Origin: JBBECE01 sp964574935
GTDB taxonomy: Bacteria; Pseudomonadota; Alphaproteobacteria; Rhizobiales; Devosiaceae
Length of the DNA: 64,000 nt
Assembly: GCA_964574935.1 (NCBI GenBank)
Contig: CAZNOZ010000002.1
Span: 1-64,000 of the forward strand
Direction: 5' to 3'
Positions 44,174 through 52,319 of the stretch are shown in pieces. The notes beneath the pieces were generated by a model. The model searched no databases, was not told the DNA's origin, and saw nothing but the letters and a program-made list of their open reading frames with translations. The translations under genes were made by a program, and so were the position numbers. Positions within the stretch are counted from its first letter, which is position 1; each line of letters begins with the position of its first letter.

Positions 44174-45685
44174 TCAGGCGAAGCCGGGAAAGAAGTCGGT
44201 GCGAACCCGGCTTGGCGAGACGCCCATGCGGCGCAATGTGACGCGCACCGCCTCGACCATCGCCTGCGGCCCGGAGACATAGAAAGTGCGTTCGCGGAAG
44301 TCGGGGACGGTGCGGCGCAGGAGACGTTCGTCGATGATGCCGGGAACCTGGCCGGCACCGGCGCCCTGTTCCACGACATAGACGGTGGGGATGCCCAATT
44401 CCGTGGCAGCGGCGTCGAGGACCTCGCCATAGGCGATGTCGGCGGGGCGCTGGACGGCATAGAGGACCGAGATCGGTCGCCTCTGGCGGCGGTCGATGAG
44501 ATCCTGCAGCATCGAGCGGAAGGGCGTGATGCCGATGCCGGCGGCCAGAAAGGTGAGCTTGGCGTCGGGGTTGCGCGGCAGGGTGAAGGCGCCGGCGGGC
44601 GGCGAGGCGAGGATCTCGTCGCCGGGCCGCATTAAGGCGAGCGCCCGCTTGAAGGCGCTGGCCTGGGCCGGGATCTTGACGCCCAGCCGCAGCTCGGGCT
44701 CGGTCGGCGCGGAGGCGAGGGTGAAGTAGCGCCGGTTGCCGCGGCTGTCGGGCCGATCGACGGGGAGCGTCCATTCCAGATACTGGCCGGGCTCGAAGGC
44801 GAGCGGGGCGTCGGGACGAAAGATGAAGTCATAGATGCCGGCGGCGGCCTTCTCGGCGCGCTCCAGGGTCAACACGGTCCGGCGGCGCGGCCAGAGGGCG
44901 AAGGCGGCCAGATTGACCACGACAAGCGCCAGCTCGGGGGCGAAGTAGAGCCCGCCGATATTGACCTCGGGCGCCATCAACACCCCGGCGGCGGCGGCGT
45001 AGACGAGACGCCCCCAGCGCACCGGCGGCGCCGTCAGCGGCTCGGTCAGCATCACGAAGGCGAAGAACAGGATGGGCGAGGCCGTGAACGCCTGGTCGAA
45101 GGCGAAGCCGAGGTCGCCCGCTTGGGTGGTGAGCGCGATGGCGCCGATATGGGCGAGCAGGAAGGTGGCCACGAGATCGAACCGCTCGAGCTTGCGCAGG
45201 GTCAGCAGGCCCCCGACGATCACGACGGGAAGCAGAAGGGGTGCCCCGGCGATCCACCAGCTCGCCGGATGGTCGAGCAGGAGCGCCGTCACCACGGCGC
45301 CGAAGGCGGCCGGGTTGAAGATGTGCCGGCGCCCCAGCGCGAAAACGAACTTCGAGGCGACCGCCCAGACCGACGCGAAGACCAATGCGCCCATCCCCTC
45401 GAGGTCGTTCGATCCCACCGGCGTGAAGATCAGCACCACGATCAGGGCGGTGATGTAGACGGACTCGGTGTTGACGGGCACCTCGAAGGCGGCGGCAAAC
45501 ACACGATTGGCGAGCCAGCTGGCGCCGACCGCGATCACAGAGGAAAAGGCCAGGGCGGCCGGATCCATCGGCAGCCAGCCGAGCACGGCGAATACGAAGG
45601 CGGCGCCCAGCAGCGCCGCCAGATAGAGCAGCACCAGCCGGTAGCTCGTGACGTGGTCGAGATAGCGGTCGATTGTCGCGATCAT
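44174..45685 (-). CDS. RnfD/NqrB-like membrane domain fused to FNR-type flavoprotein
   Basis: A 503-residue fusion. Residues 1 to about 265 have eight or so membrane segments with RnfD/NqrB-like features (TESVYITALIVVLIFTP, GRRHIFNPAAFGAVVTALLL). Residues about 275-503 are a ferredoxin-NADP-reductase-type module: RRYFTLASAP binds flavin, GIGITPFRSML binds the nicotinamide nucleotide, and YVSGPQAMVEA closes the fold. No [2Fe-2S] cysteines are present. The flavinylation motif of NqrB/RnfD (SGAT) is missing here. Likely role: to pass electrons from cytoplasmic NAD(P)H across the membrane. Its ATG overlaps the apbE stop (ATGA), so the two are translationally coupled. Confidence 0.88.
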   Translation of the reverse strand: MIATIDRYLDHVTSYRLVLLYLAALLGAAFVFAVLGWLPMDPAALAFSSVIAVGASWLANRVFAAAFEVPVNTESVYITALIVVLIFTPVGSNDLEGMGALVFASVWAVASKFVFALGRRHIFNPAAFGAVVTALLLDHPASWWIAGAPLLLPVVIVGGLLTLRKLERFDLVATFLLAHIGAIALTTQAGDLGFAFDQAFTASPILFFAFVMLTEPLTAPPVRWGRLVYAAAAGVLMAPEVNIGGLYFAPELALVVVNLAAFALWPRRRTVLTLERAEKAAAGIYDFIFRPDAPLAFEPGQYLEWTLPVDRPDSRGNRRYFTLASAPTEPELRLGVKIPAQASAFKRALALMRPGDEILASPPAGAFTLPRNPDAKLTFLAAGIGITPFRSMLQDLIDRRQRRPISVLYAVQRPADIAYGEVLDAAATELGIPTVYVVEQGAGAGQVPGIIDERLLRRTVPDFRERTFYVSGPQAMVEAVRVTLRRMGVSPSRVRTDFFPGFA

Positions 45686-46425
45686 GGTGCGCACAAAGCC
45701 TCAAAGCCGCTGGTCATGGTGGCGCGCCCGTTGCGGCCGACGGCGTAGCCTTCGAGCCCCGGCACCGATTCGATGAAGTGGATGCCCTGATCGCGCATGG
45801 CGAAGGCGCCGGTGGCGAAACGGTCGGCCTCCAGGACATCGGGACCCACCACCGTGATCGACAGCGGATCGTCGATCGGCTCGCCGGGGTCGAATGGGTC
45901 GTAGACATGCTGGCCGCGCACGTAGGCGCCGGAAGTGGCGATGCCCCGGTTGCCGGGCAGGACGACTTTGACGATCTGGTCGGCGGCGAGGGGATTGCGC
46001 ACGCCCACGGACCAGGGCTCGCCGTCGGCGTTATGCCCGGCAGGCTGAATGTCGCCGCCGGCGTCGACGAAATAACTTGTCAGGCCCCGCCCGGCGAGGA
46101 TCTCTCCGGCGGCGCGAATCGCCCAGCCCTTGACGATCCCCGAGGGGTCCAGCCCGCCGGTCGGTCTTCGGATCTCGAAGAAGCCGCCGGTCTGTTGGCG
46201 AGTCAGGTCGGCAAGTTCAAGCACCTCGCGCATCGGCGGCGAACACGTGCACCGATCCAGTTCGCCGCGATTGATTGCCTCGATCTCGCTGTCGTCGCGA
46301 TAGGTCGAAAAGCGCCGGTCGACCTCGTTGAACCAGTCAAACACAGCCTCGATGGGGGCATCGTCGGCAGCGTCGACGGCTTCGACGGTGATCGGCATAC
46401 CCATCATCCAGCGAGTGCGGCGCAT
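45682..46425 (-). CDS. apbE: FAD:protein FMN transferase
   Basis: A 247-residue ApbE-family flavin transferase that attaches FMN covalently to threonine in DxxSGAT-type motifs. Seen are MGMPITVEAV, FNEVDRRFSTYRDDSEI, DPSGIVKGWAI, YFVDAGGDIQPAG and IATSGAYVRG, with HVYDPFDPGEPI near the metal site. No clear lipobox or signal is seen, so its compartment is uncertain. It is somewhat shorter than typical. The start ATG 46425 lies seven bases after the stop of the FMN-binding gene, and an ATG at 46446 is an alternative. Its probable target is that neighbouring protein. Confidence 0.93.
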   Translation of the reverse strand: MRRTRWMMGMPITVEAVDAADDAPIEAVFDWFNEVDRRFSTYRDDSEIEAINRGELDRCTCSPPMREVLELADLTRQQTGGFFEIRRPTGGLDPSGIVKGWAIRAAGEILAGRGLTSYFVDAGGDIQPAGHNADGEPWSVGVRNPLAADQIVKVVLPGNRGIATSGAYVRGQHVYDPFDPGEPIDDPLSITVVGPDVLEADRFATGAFAMRDQGIHFIESVPGLEGYAVGRNGRATMTSGFEALCAP

Positions 46426-46432
46426 CGAAGTC

Positions 46433-47200
46433 TCAGGCCCTTGCATCCTGCAATGCATGGTCAAGGGAGGCGATGAAGGCGCGGCTCGACAGGGTCGCGC
46501 CGCTGACGATGTCGACGCGGGAGCTCTGGGCCTGGACCACCTCGTCGCGCAGGATGGGCAGGGCGACGCGGTTGATGAAGACGGAGCGGCGGCGGTCGGA
46601 GGGAAAGCGCAGGATGTCGACGGCGACCAGGCGGCCGTCGCGCACCGTGGCGCGCACCTGCATGAGGCCGTAATAGGCGTTGGTGACCGGCCCGGTAAAG
46701 GCGCCGTCGCGGTAGCCCGACGCGGCAACGCGGGTCACCGTGTTCCCGGAGGGCGAGGTTGGCTGGGTCGGCGGGGCAGACGGGGCCGCCGCCAGACCTT
46801 CGGGGCGGGGCGGGGGAACTGGCGCCCTGGGCTTGTCTGCCGCGGTGGTGGGCGGCTCGGCGGGTGCAGCCGGCGCCGGCGGGTCGATCGCCGGCGGTGC
46901 CAGATCGGCAATTCGGAGGCTCTCGTGCCGGGTGCCATCGGGCTCCTGGCGCGGCACGGCGGGGGGTGCCTTGAGCGCCGGCTGCGGGGCCGCGGGGGCC
47001 GGCGCGGGCGCCGCGGCGGCGAACCTCGCGCTGGCGTTTGCGGGCAGCAGGGTCGAAGGCGCCACGGTGGCCGGGCCCTCGGTGGTGGGAAGCGGTTGCC
47101 CGGCCAGCGAGTTCAGGTCGCCGCCGGGCGGAATCGGGCGGTTGAGGATGTAGACACCGGAGACGGCGATGACGGCCAGGGACAGGGCGAGCTTTTTCAT
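46433..47200 (-). CDS. Membrane-anchored FMN-binding domain protein
   Basis: A 255-residue protein. An N-terminal anchor or signal (KKLALSLAVIAVSGVYIL) is followed by about 140 residues of Ala/Pro-rich linker, then a C-terminal FMN-binding domain of some 85 residues (GYRDGAFTGPVTNAYYGLMQ, VRDGRLVAVDIL). T236 in VDIVSGATLSS fits the ApbE flavinylation motif, so the domain should carry covalent FMN outside the cytoplasmic membrane. The long flexible tether would let it move between the membrane partner and an acceptor. ATG 47200 is chosen because it starts the hydrophobic anchor. It is first in the three-gene cassette. Confidence 0.9.
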   Translation of the reverse strand: MKKLALSLAVIAVSGVYILNRPIPPGGDLNSLAGQPLPTTEGPATVAPSTLLPANASARFAAAAPAPAPAAPQPALKAPPAVPRQEPDGTRHESLRIADLAPPAIDPPAPAAPAEPPTTAADKPRAPVPPPRPEGLAAAPSAPPTQPTSPSGNTVTRVAASGYRDGAFTGPVTNAYYGLMQVRATVRDGRLVAVDILRFPSDRRRSVFINRVALPILRDEVVQAQSSRVDIVSGATLSSRAFIASLDHALQDARA

Positions 47201-47333
47201 CTCGATGGGTTCCACGGTGTGGCGCGTGGCCGACTGAGGCAACCGGGCCATCCTCGCAGGGCGAAGCTGTCAGCGCCCTTTCAAAGAGGTTAATTCTCAT
47301 TCACCTGGAAAAAAGCGGATGCAGGGGCGCCTT

Positions 47334-47480
47334 CGATCGCTCCACCGGAGCGATCGAGTGATCTTCGGCCTACCGGGCTTTGCCATTCGAGCCCCGGATC
47401 GGGTCCGGGGCAGGCTCCGCTCTCATGGCCTCCTGCGCCTTCGATCGCTCCACCGGAGCGATCGATTGACCTGCGGTCAA
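47334..47480. repeat. Palindrome-rich intergenic island
   Basis: Two identical hairpins, CGATCGCTCC/GGAGCGATCG with an ACC loop, lie at 47334-47356 and 47442-47464, each within a longer, imperfect direct repeat beginning GCGCCTTCGATCG. Between them is GCCCCGGA/TCCGGGGC (47391-47411). After the second is TTGACC/GGTCAA (47466-47480). Together they fill most of the 290 bases between the FMN-binding gene and tRNA-Thr. Confidence 0.85.
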
Positions 47481-47491
47481 CCGGCTTGGAG

Positions 47492-47567
47492 TGGTGCCGC
47501 CTGTCAGACTCGAACTGACGACCCCATCATTACGAATGATGTGCTCTACCAACTGAGCTAAGGCGGC
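47492..47567 (-). tRNA. tRNA-Thr (anticodon CGU)
   Basis: On the minus strand a complete cloverleaf of 76 bases can be drawn. The acceptor GCCGCCT pairs with AGGCGGC. The D-arm is AGCTCAGTTGGTAGAGCA. The anticodon stem CATCA/TGATG surrounds the loop TTCGTAA, giving anticodon CGT. The T-arm contains GTTCGAGTC. The discriminator A and CCA are encoded (47492-47495). It reads ACG codons, which are frequent in this GC-rich genome. Confidence 0.96.
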
Positions 47568-47645
47568 CCCGGGCGCGGGCATCGACGCGCGCCGCGCGAC
47601 ATGGCCGCTTTTGTTTAGGAGCCCCGAGTTGGGCTGACAAGGGGG

Positions 47646-49031
47646 CTAGGAGGCAGGCTCGGTGTCGCTTTGAGGCGGCGCTGGCAACGCGGTTTCAGTC
47701 TCCGCCGGCCCGACCGGCGTCGCGTGCTCGTGCGGTTCGGGCACCTCCAGGGCGCTCACGGGCACCTTCCACTCAAACGCGTCGAGGCGGCCGGTCACCG
47801 GGGAGATCGGCTCCCACTCCTCGGCGGTCACACCATCGGCGGTCCATACCGGATCGCGCGGGGCGTGAAGGGCCCGGGCAAGCCATTGCCGCGCCTTGCC
47901 GTAGTCGGAGGACTGGCCCTCCTCGATCTCCGCCATCAGCTCGCATATGCGTTGGGTGGGGGTGCCGGCGATGAATCTCGCGAGCGTGTTGCGGGCCACG
48001 CTCCACTCCCGGGCGTCGATGGCGGCGCGCGCAAACACGGATGCGACGGCGGCGTTGGCGGTTGGCTCCTCGATCAGCGAACGAATGCGTTTGAGCCTGT
48101 CGATCGCCGAGGCGCCGGGGACGACATGGGCGTAGAGCATGGCGATCTGCGGATGCAGAGTGGTCCGCCAAACCCGGTGCAGCAGGCTCGAAGCCTTCCG
48201 GGCTTCGCCGCGGTGGCTGAAGATGCGGGCCGCGATCAGGGTCGCGGGGACGAAGTCCGGAAGCAGTTTCAGTGCGGCCCTGACGTGCTCGATGGCGGCC
48301 GCGGGATCGCCTGCTTCCTCGTCGCGTGCCATCGCGGTCAGCAGGACGGCTTGCCGGCGGCGGGCGGCGTCGCGGTCGGCGCCCGAACCGGCCGGCTGGC
48401 TGCGCGCCATTTGCAGGGCCTCGTCCCAGGCGCCCTTGGAAACCAGATCGTCGAAAACGGCCGCATTGGCCCAACCCAGGGACGGCGACAATGCGGCGGC
48501 CTTGCGGGCGAAGGTCAGCGCAGCCCGCTTACGGCCCTGCTGACGGGCCTGTTCGTAGAGCCCGGAAAGCGCCGCCACCGCGGTGCGCGGGTCGTCGATC
48601 AGTTCGCGGTAGTGGGCGCGGGCCTCGGCGAGATCGCCTGCCGCCAGCGCCGCCCGGGCCTCGAGCAATTGCGCGGCCGGCAGCCCGCCGAGGCGCGAAC
48701 TCGCTTCGCGGGCGAGCTGACGGGCGCGCCCCGCGTCGCCGGCGTGATAGGCGATTACGGCGTCCGACAGGGCCTCCAGGCCGCGCTGGCGCCGTCGGCT
48801 GTCGGAAAAGCGGCCCATCAGCTCCGGGATCGCCAGCAGGCGACGCGCGATGGCCCACACGAGGATGGCGACGACCATCAGCAGCAATAAGGCGAACACG
48901 GTCAGGCCCAGGCTGGGGCGCATCCGGTAGCCAAAGGCGGATATCTCCACGCTGCCCGGCAGGCCCATCAGCCAGGCGGCGCCCAGGGCCACCAGAAGGC
49001 TGAAGGCAATTGCGATCAGGACGCGAATCAC
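47646..49031 (-). CDS. hemY: HemY-type heme-biosynthesis-associated TPR membrane protein
   Basis: A 461-residue protein of the proteobacterial HemY family, which is distinct from the protoporphyrinogen oxidase of the same name. Two N-terminal membrane segments (LIAIAFSLLVALGAAWLMGL and a second near residues 42-62) precede about 300 residues of helical TPR-like repeats. A Pro/Glu-rich tail ends it. It probably acts as a scaffold in late heme synthesis. It starts with GTG overlapping the stop of the upstream gene (GTGA). Confidence 0.92.
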   Translation of the reverse strand: MIRVLIAIAFSLLVALGAAWLMGLPGSVEISAFGYRMRPSLGLTVFALLLLMVVAILVWAIARRLLAIPELMGRFSDSRRRQRGLEALSDAVIAYHAGDAGRARQLAREASSRLGGLPAAQLLEARAALAAGDLAEARAHYRELIDDPRTAVAALSGLYEQARQQGRKRAALTFARKAAALSPSLGWANAAVFDDLVSKGAWDEALQMARSQPAGSGADRDAARRRQAVLLTAMARDEEAGDPAAAIEHVRAALKLLPDFVPATLIAARIFSHRGEARKASSLLHRVWRTTLHPQIAMLYAHVVPGASAIDRLKRIRSLIEEPTANAAVASVFARAAIDAREWSVARNTLARFIAGTPTQRICELMAEIEEGQSSDYGKARQWLARALHAPRDPVWTADGVTAEEWEPISPVTGRLDAFEWKVPVSALEVPEPHEHATPVGPAETETALPAPPQSDTEPAS

Positions 49032-50521
49032 TCGGTGGTCTCCGCCGTGGCCAGGGCGTCGAGGGCGGCGGCGCGGGCCGTCTCGACGAAGGCGGTCGTA
49101 TCGGCCAAGGCTGCGATGGCCTCGCCAATGCCGGGAGAAGCGGCGCGCATCTGGGCCGGCAGGGAAGCGAACTCGACCCGCGCGGCATCGGCGTCGGCGC
49201 GGTCGAGCGCCCCTTCGAGCCGCGCCAGCACCGAAAGCGCGTCGTCGCCTTCGGGTATGCCTTCCGGCCTGAGCGCGATGGCGGCGGCGATCTGGTCCAT
49301 GATCCGGGTGCCGAGGTCGGCGTCGGCGTGCGTATCGGCGTGGGCTTGAAGCATCGCCGGGGCGGCGTCCGCCAAGTCCTCGCGCAACAAGGCGGCCGGA
49401 CGCACGCCGGTCTCAGCGGCCGCGGTGACGGAATCCGGGATCGACAGCTCGCTCAGCGCCGCGGTGACGGAGGCGAGCGGGTCGACGAACGGCTCGCCGG
49501 CGGCAACCAGGCGTTCGAGCTCGGAGATCGCCAGGGGCAACAGAGACACGCGCCGCACCGCCGCCATCTCTTCGGGCGCGGCGGCTTGCGCCGAAGTTCG
49601 TAGCTCGGAGAGGTTGGCCCGGAGGTCCGCGATCGCGGCTTCGACGGCATCGATGCGCATGGCGAGGCCCGAAGCGGCGGCGGCCGCCTCCTCGAGCGCG
49701 GCGAGGCGCTCCCCGGTGGCGGGGTCGGGTGTGCTTGCGGCGGCCGGCGCGGCCTCGAGTTCGGCAAGGCGGGACTGAAGCGCATCGATGCGGGAGCGGG
49801 CGACGGCGTCGGCACCGGGCACCGCCGTCTGGGTTTCCAGGGCCGCCCGCAAGGCGTCGACGTCGGCGGCGGTGGCATACCGATCGGCATCGGCGGCCGC
49901 TGCCGTCTCGATCCCGGTCAGCCGCCCGGCGGTCGCCGCGTCGGTCTCGGCCAGGGTGTCGACGACCGTCTGCAGGCGCGAGAGGTCCTCGGCCGTCGCA
50001 AGCTGCGCCGTATCGATGTCCGGCGCGGCCTCCAGCGCGTCGATCCGGGATTGCACGGCTGCGAGATCGGCGGCGCGGGCGAACGCCGCGGGATCCGGTG
50101 CGGCGGACTCGAAGGTGGAGACCCGGTCTTCGAGGGCGACGAGGGCCGGAGGCGTCTCGGCGGACCGGGGGGCTGGCCACCAGCCCGCGAAGGCGAGCAG
50201 ATAGGCGATCGCGAGCGCGACGAGCGCGCCCAGCGCGGCGGCGGCGCCGATCGCGGCAACCGGCATCGCGGCCCGCGTCGGCGCCTGGCTCGCAGGCGTT
50301 TCGGCTTTGGCCTTGGGTTCGGTTGCCGATTGCGCCTTCGACTGGGCACTGCCGCGCGAGGTGCCTTCGGCAGCGGCCCGCTTGCGTTGGGCCGCCTTGC
50401 GGCGGGCGCCGGCAACGGTCTTCGAACGGCCCGACGTATCTCCCGAACCGCTACCGGCCGGCTTGGCCGCCAGCTCGATTGTGGGCGGTTTGACGGGACC
50501 GGATTTCCTGTCGTCTGCCAT
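49028..50521 (-). CDS. Mitofilin/Mic60-like membrane protein (COG4223)
   Basis: A 497-residue protein that by position and architecture is the alphaproteobacterial Mic60 homologue. A basic, disordered N-terminal region of about 85 residues leads to one membrane segment (IGAAAALGALVALAIAYLLAF, given in part). A long alanine-rich coiled-coil stretch (about 125-330) follows, with repeated LEAAPD/IDALE-type heptads. A conserved-looking C-terminal helical domain begins near residue 340. In this class Mic60 shapes intracytoplasmic membranes, and its gene lies in the heme operon as here. The coiled coil is low-complexity, so sequence-based assignment alone is moderate. Confidence 0.82.
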   Translation of the reverse strand: MADDRKSGPVKPPTIELAAKPAGSGSGDTSGRSKTVAGARRKAAQRKRAAAEGTSRGSAQSKAQSATEPKAKAETPASQAPTRAAMPVAAIGAAAALGALVALAIAYLLAFAGWWPAPRSAETPPALVALEDRVSTFESAAPDPAAFARAADLAAVQSRIDALEAAPDIDTAQLATAEDLSRLQTVVDTLAETDAATAGRLTGIETAAAADADRYATAADVDALRAALETQTAVPGADAVARSRIDALQSRLAELEAAPAAASTPDPATGERLAALEEAAAAASGLAMRIDAVEAAIADLRANLSELRTSAQAAAPEEMAAVRRVSLLPLAISELERLVAAGEPFVDPLASVTAALSELSIPDSVTAAAETGVRPAALLREDLADAAPAMLQAHADTHADADLGTRIMDQIAAAIALRPEGIPEGDDALSVLARLEGALDRADADAARVEFASLPAQMRAASPGIGEAIAALADTTAFVETARAAALDALATAETTE

Positions 50522-50563
50522 CGGAATGTCTGCTGCGTGAGTGCTCGAGCGGCCGGGGGGCCA

Positions 50564-51301
50564 TCATGGACTGATTTCGGCGGTGGAAAAAGTGGCCAGC
50601 AGCTCGAACAAGGCCGCCTCGGTGGGGCGGACGGCCGCGAAGCAGCGGTGGAAGCCCCTGTTACGCAGGGTCTCGGCGATTTCTTCGGAAAGACAAAGGC
50701 ACGCGAGGTCGGTGCCGGCGATTGTCGCTTTCCTGGCGGCGTTGGCAAAAAACCCGGCGGCGCGCCGCGAATAGAACAGGGCCGCGTCGACCGCACCGCC
50801 ATCGATCGCCAGGATCACCGAGGACGGCAGCTCGGTGATCGGGCGCATCTCGTAGACCGGGCTGGAGATGATGAGATGACGGGCGGTGGCGACCATGGCC
50901 ACCAGGTCGGCGGCGCGATCGCGCCCGTGGACATAGAGCAGGCGTTGCGGTTCGGCGACCTTTCGCAACAGCATCGCCAATTCCGTTGCCGTTCCCTCGG
51001 CGCTGGTGACGCGTTCGAAACCGAAGGCGCGGGCGGTCTCGGCAGTGGCGTCACCGACCACGAAGGCGTGCAGGTGCTTGAACTGCTCGATATCCCCGCG
51101 TTCGCTGAGGGCTCTCAGAGCGTTGGACGAGGTGGCCACCAGGCCGCTCAGTTTGCTCGGGTCGGGCAGCGTGATCGCGAGCGGCACGAACTGAAGGGTC
51201 GGCGCGATCAGGGGGACTTGCCCGATATCCTTCAGCTTCAGGGCGGTGAACTCGGCGTCGGGGCGCGGACGGGTGACGATGATCCTGAGCCCGGTGATCA
51301 T
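50564..51301 (-). CDS. hemD: Uroporphyrinogen-III synthase
   Basis: A 245-residue HemD, which inverts ring D and closes hydroxymethylbilane to uroporphyrinogen III. Family sequence is weakly conserved. The visible pattern is RIIVTRPRPDAEFTALKL at the N terminus, FVVGDATAETARAFGF in the middle, LLYVHGRDRAADL, and C-terminal AALFYSRRAAGFFANAA and CLSEEIAETLR. Its ATG overlaps the hemC stop (ATGA at 51298-51301), so translation is coupled to hemC. Confidence 0.93.
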   Translation of the reverse strand: MITGLRIIVTRPRPDAEFTALKLKDIGQVPLIAPTLQFVPLAITLPDPSKLSGLVATSSNALRALSERGDIEQFKHLHAFVVGDATAETARAFGFERVTSAEGTATELAMLLRKVAEPQRLLYVHGRDRAADLVAMVATARHLIISSPVYEMRPITELPSSVILAIDGGAVDAALFYSRRAAGFFANAARKATIAGTDLACLCLSEEIAETLRNRGFHRCFAAVRPTEAALFELLATFSTAEISP

Positions 51302-52254
51302 TGCGGGCGCCCTTCAAGGGCCTCGAAGAACGCCTCCCCGGCCTCGGCGCGCAGGATTCCCGCCAGCTCCTGGCCAAGCTTCACGGCCTGCCTCGGCGGG
51401 CCCTCGAGCGCGGCGCGGAAGTGTTGGGTTCCGTCCGGTCTGATGAGCTCGCCGGTCAGTCGCAGCCGATCTTCGGGCCATTGCGTCAGAGCGCCCACCG
51501 GCACGCGGCAGGAGCCGTCGAGGCCGGCCAGAAAGGCACGTTCGGCGGTCAGCTCGGTGGTGGCGCGGGCGTCGGCGAGCGGCGCCAGAAGTTCGGCGGC
51601 GCGCCGGTCGTCGGATCGGATCTGAACGCACATCGCGCCCTGGCAGGGCGCGGGCAGAAAGCTTTCCGGGTCGAGCAATTCCGTGGCGGCGTCGGTTTTG
51701 CCCAGCCGCTCGAGACCGGCGGCGGCGAGCACGGTGGCGTCGGCGGCGCCTTCGGCGAGTTTCTTCAGACGCGTGCCGACATTGCCGCGCATCGGCACGA
51801 TGGTGCAGTCGGGCCGGGCCCGAAGCATCTGGGCGGCGCGGCGGATCGAGGAGGTGCCGATCCGGGCGCCGGGCGGCAGGTCGTGCAGCGCGATCGCGCC
51901 GTTGGCGACCCAGGCGTCACGCACGTCGGCGCGCTTCGGACAGACCGCAAGCGCCAGACCCGGCGGCAGGATTGTCGCCAGGTCCTTTGCCGAATGCACG
52001 GCGATGTCGATCATCCCCTCGATGAGGGCCAGCTCGATCTCCTTGGTGAACAGCCCCTTGCCGCCGGCCTCGGAGATAGGTCGGTCGGTGGCGCGGTCGC
52101 CGCCGGTGGTGATCGGCTCGATGACGATGTCGGATTCGGCGACCGAGTGGGCGGCGGCCAGCAGGCGCCGGACTTCGTCCGCCTGAGCACGCGCCAGAGG
52201 CGAGCCGCGGGTGCCCACGGTCAGGAAACGAGCGGGGTTGGCTTTCGTTTGCAA
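51298..52254 (-). CDS. hemC: Hydroxymethylbilane synthase (porphobilinogen deaminase)
   Basis: A 318-residue enzyme that polymerises four porphobilinogens. VGTRGSPLARAQADEV is the N-terminal motif, IGTSSIRRAAQMLRARPD carries substrate-binding arginines, and GLDGSCRVPVGAL holds the cysteine that bears the dipyrromethane cofactor. The only start that keeps the full N terminus is a TTG at 52254, since no in-frame ATG lies upstream. It heads the operon hemC-hemD-mic60-hemY and is divergent from tsaD with 65 bases between the starts. Confidence 0.96.
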   Translation of the reverse strand: MQTKANPARFLTVGTRGSPLARAQADEVRRLLAAAHSVAESDIVIEPITTGGDRATDRPISEAGGKGLFTKEIELALIEGMIDIAVHSAKDLATILPPGLALAVCPKRADVRDAWVANGAIALHDLPPGARIGTSSIRRAAQMLRARPDCTIVPMRGNVGTRLKKLAEGAADATVLAAAGLERLGKTDAATELLDPESFLPAPCQGAMCVQIRSDDRRAAELLAPLADARATTELTAERAFLAGLDGSCRVPVGALTQWPEDRLRLTGELIRPDGTQHFRAALEGPPRQAVKLGQELAGILRAEAGEAFFEALEGRPQ

Positions 52255-52319
52255 TGGCCAGCGGCGGTGTTGTACGGCTCTCCGGTTCGCTGCAATCAGG
52301 CCATAGACTTTTCGCGATC

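Noticed and set aside
47492..47567. tRNA-Thr as an integration site of a mobile island
   Set aside because: No integrase, no repeated tRNA 3' end and no foreign-looking genes on either side.
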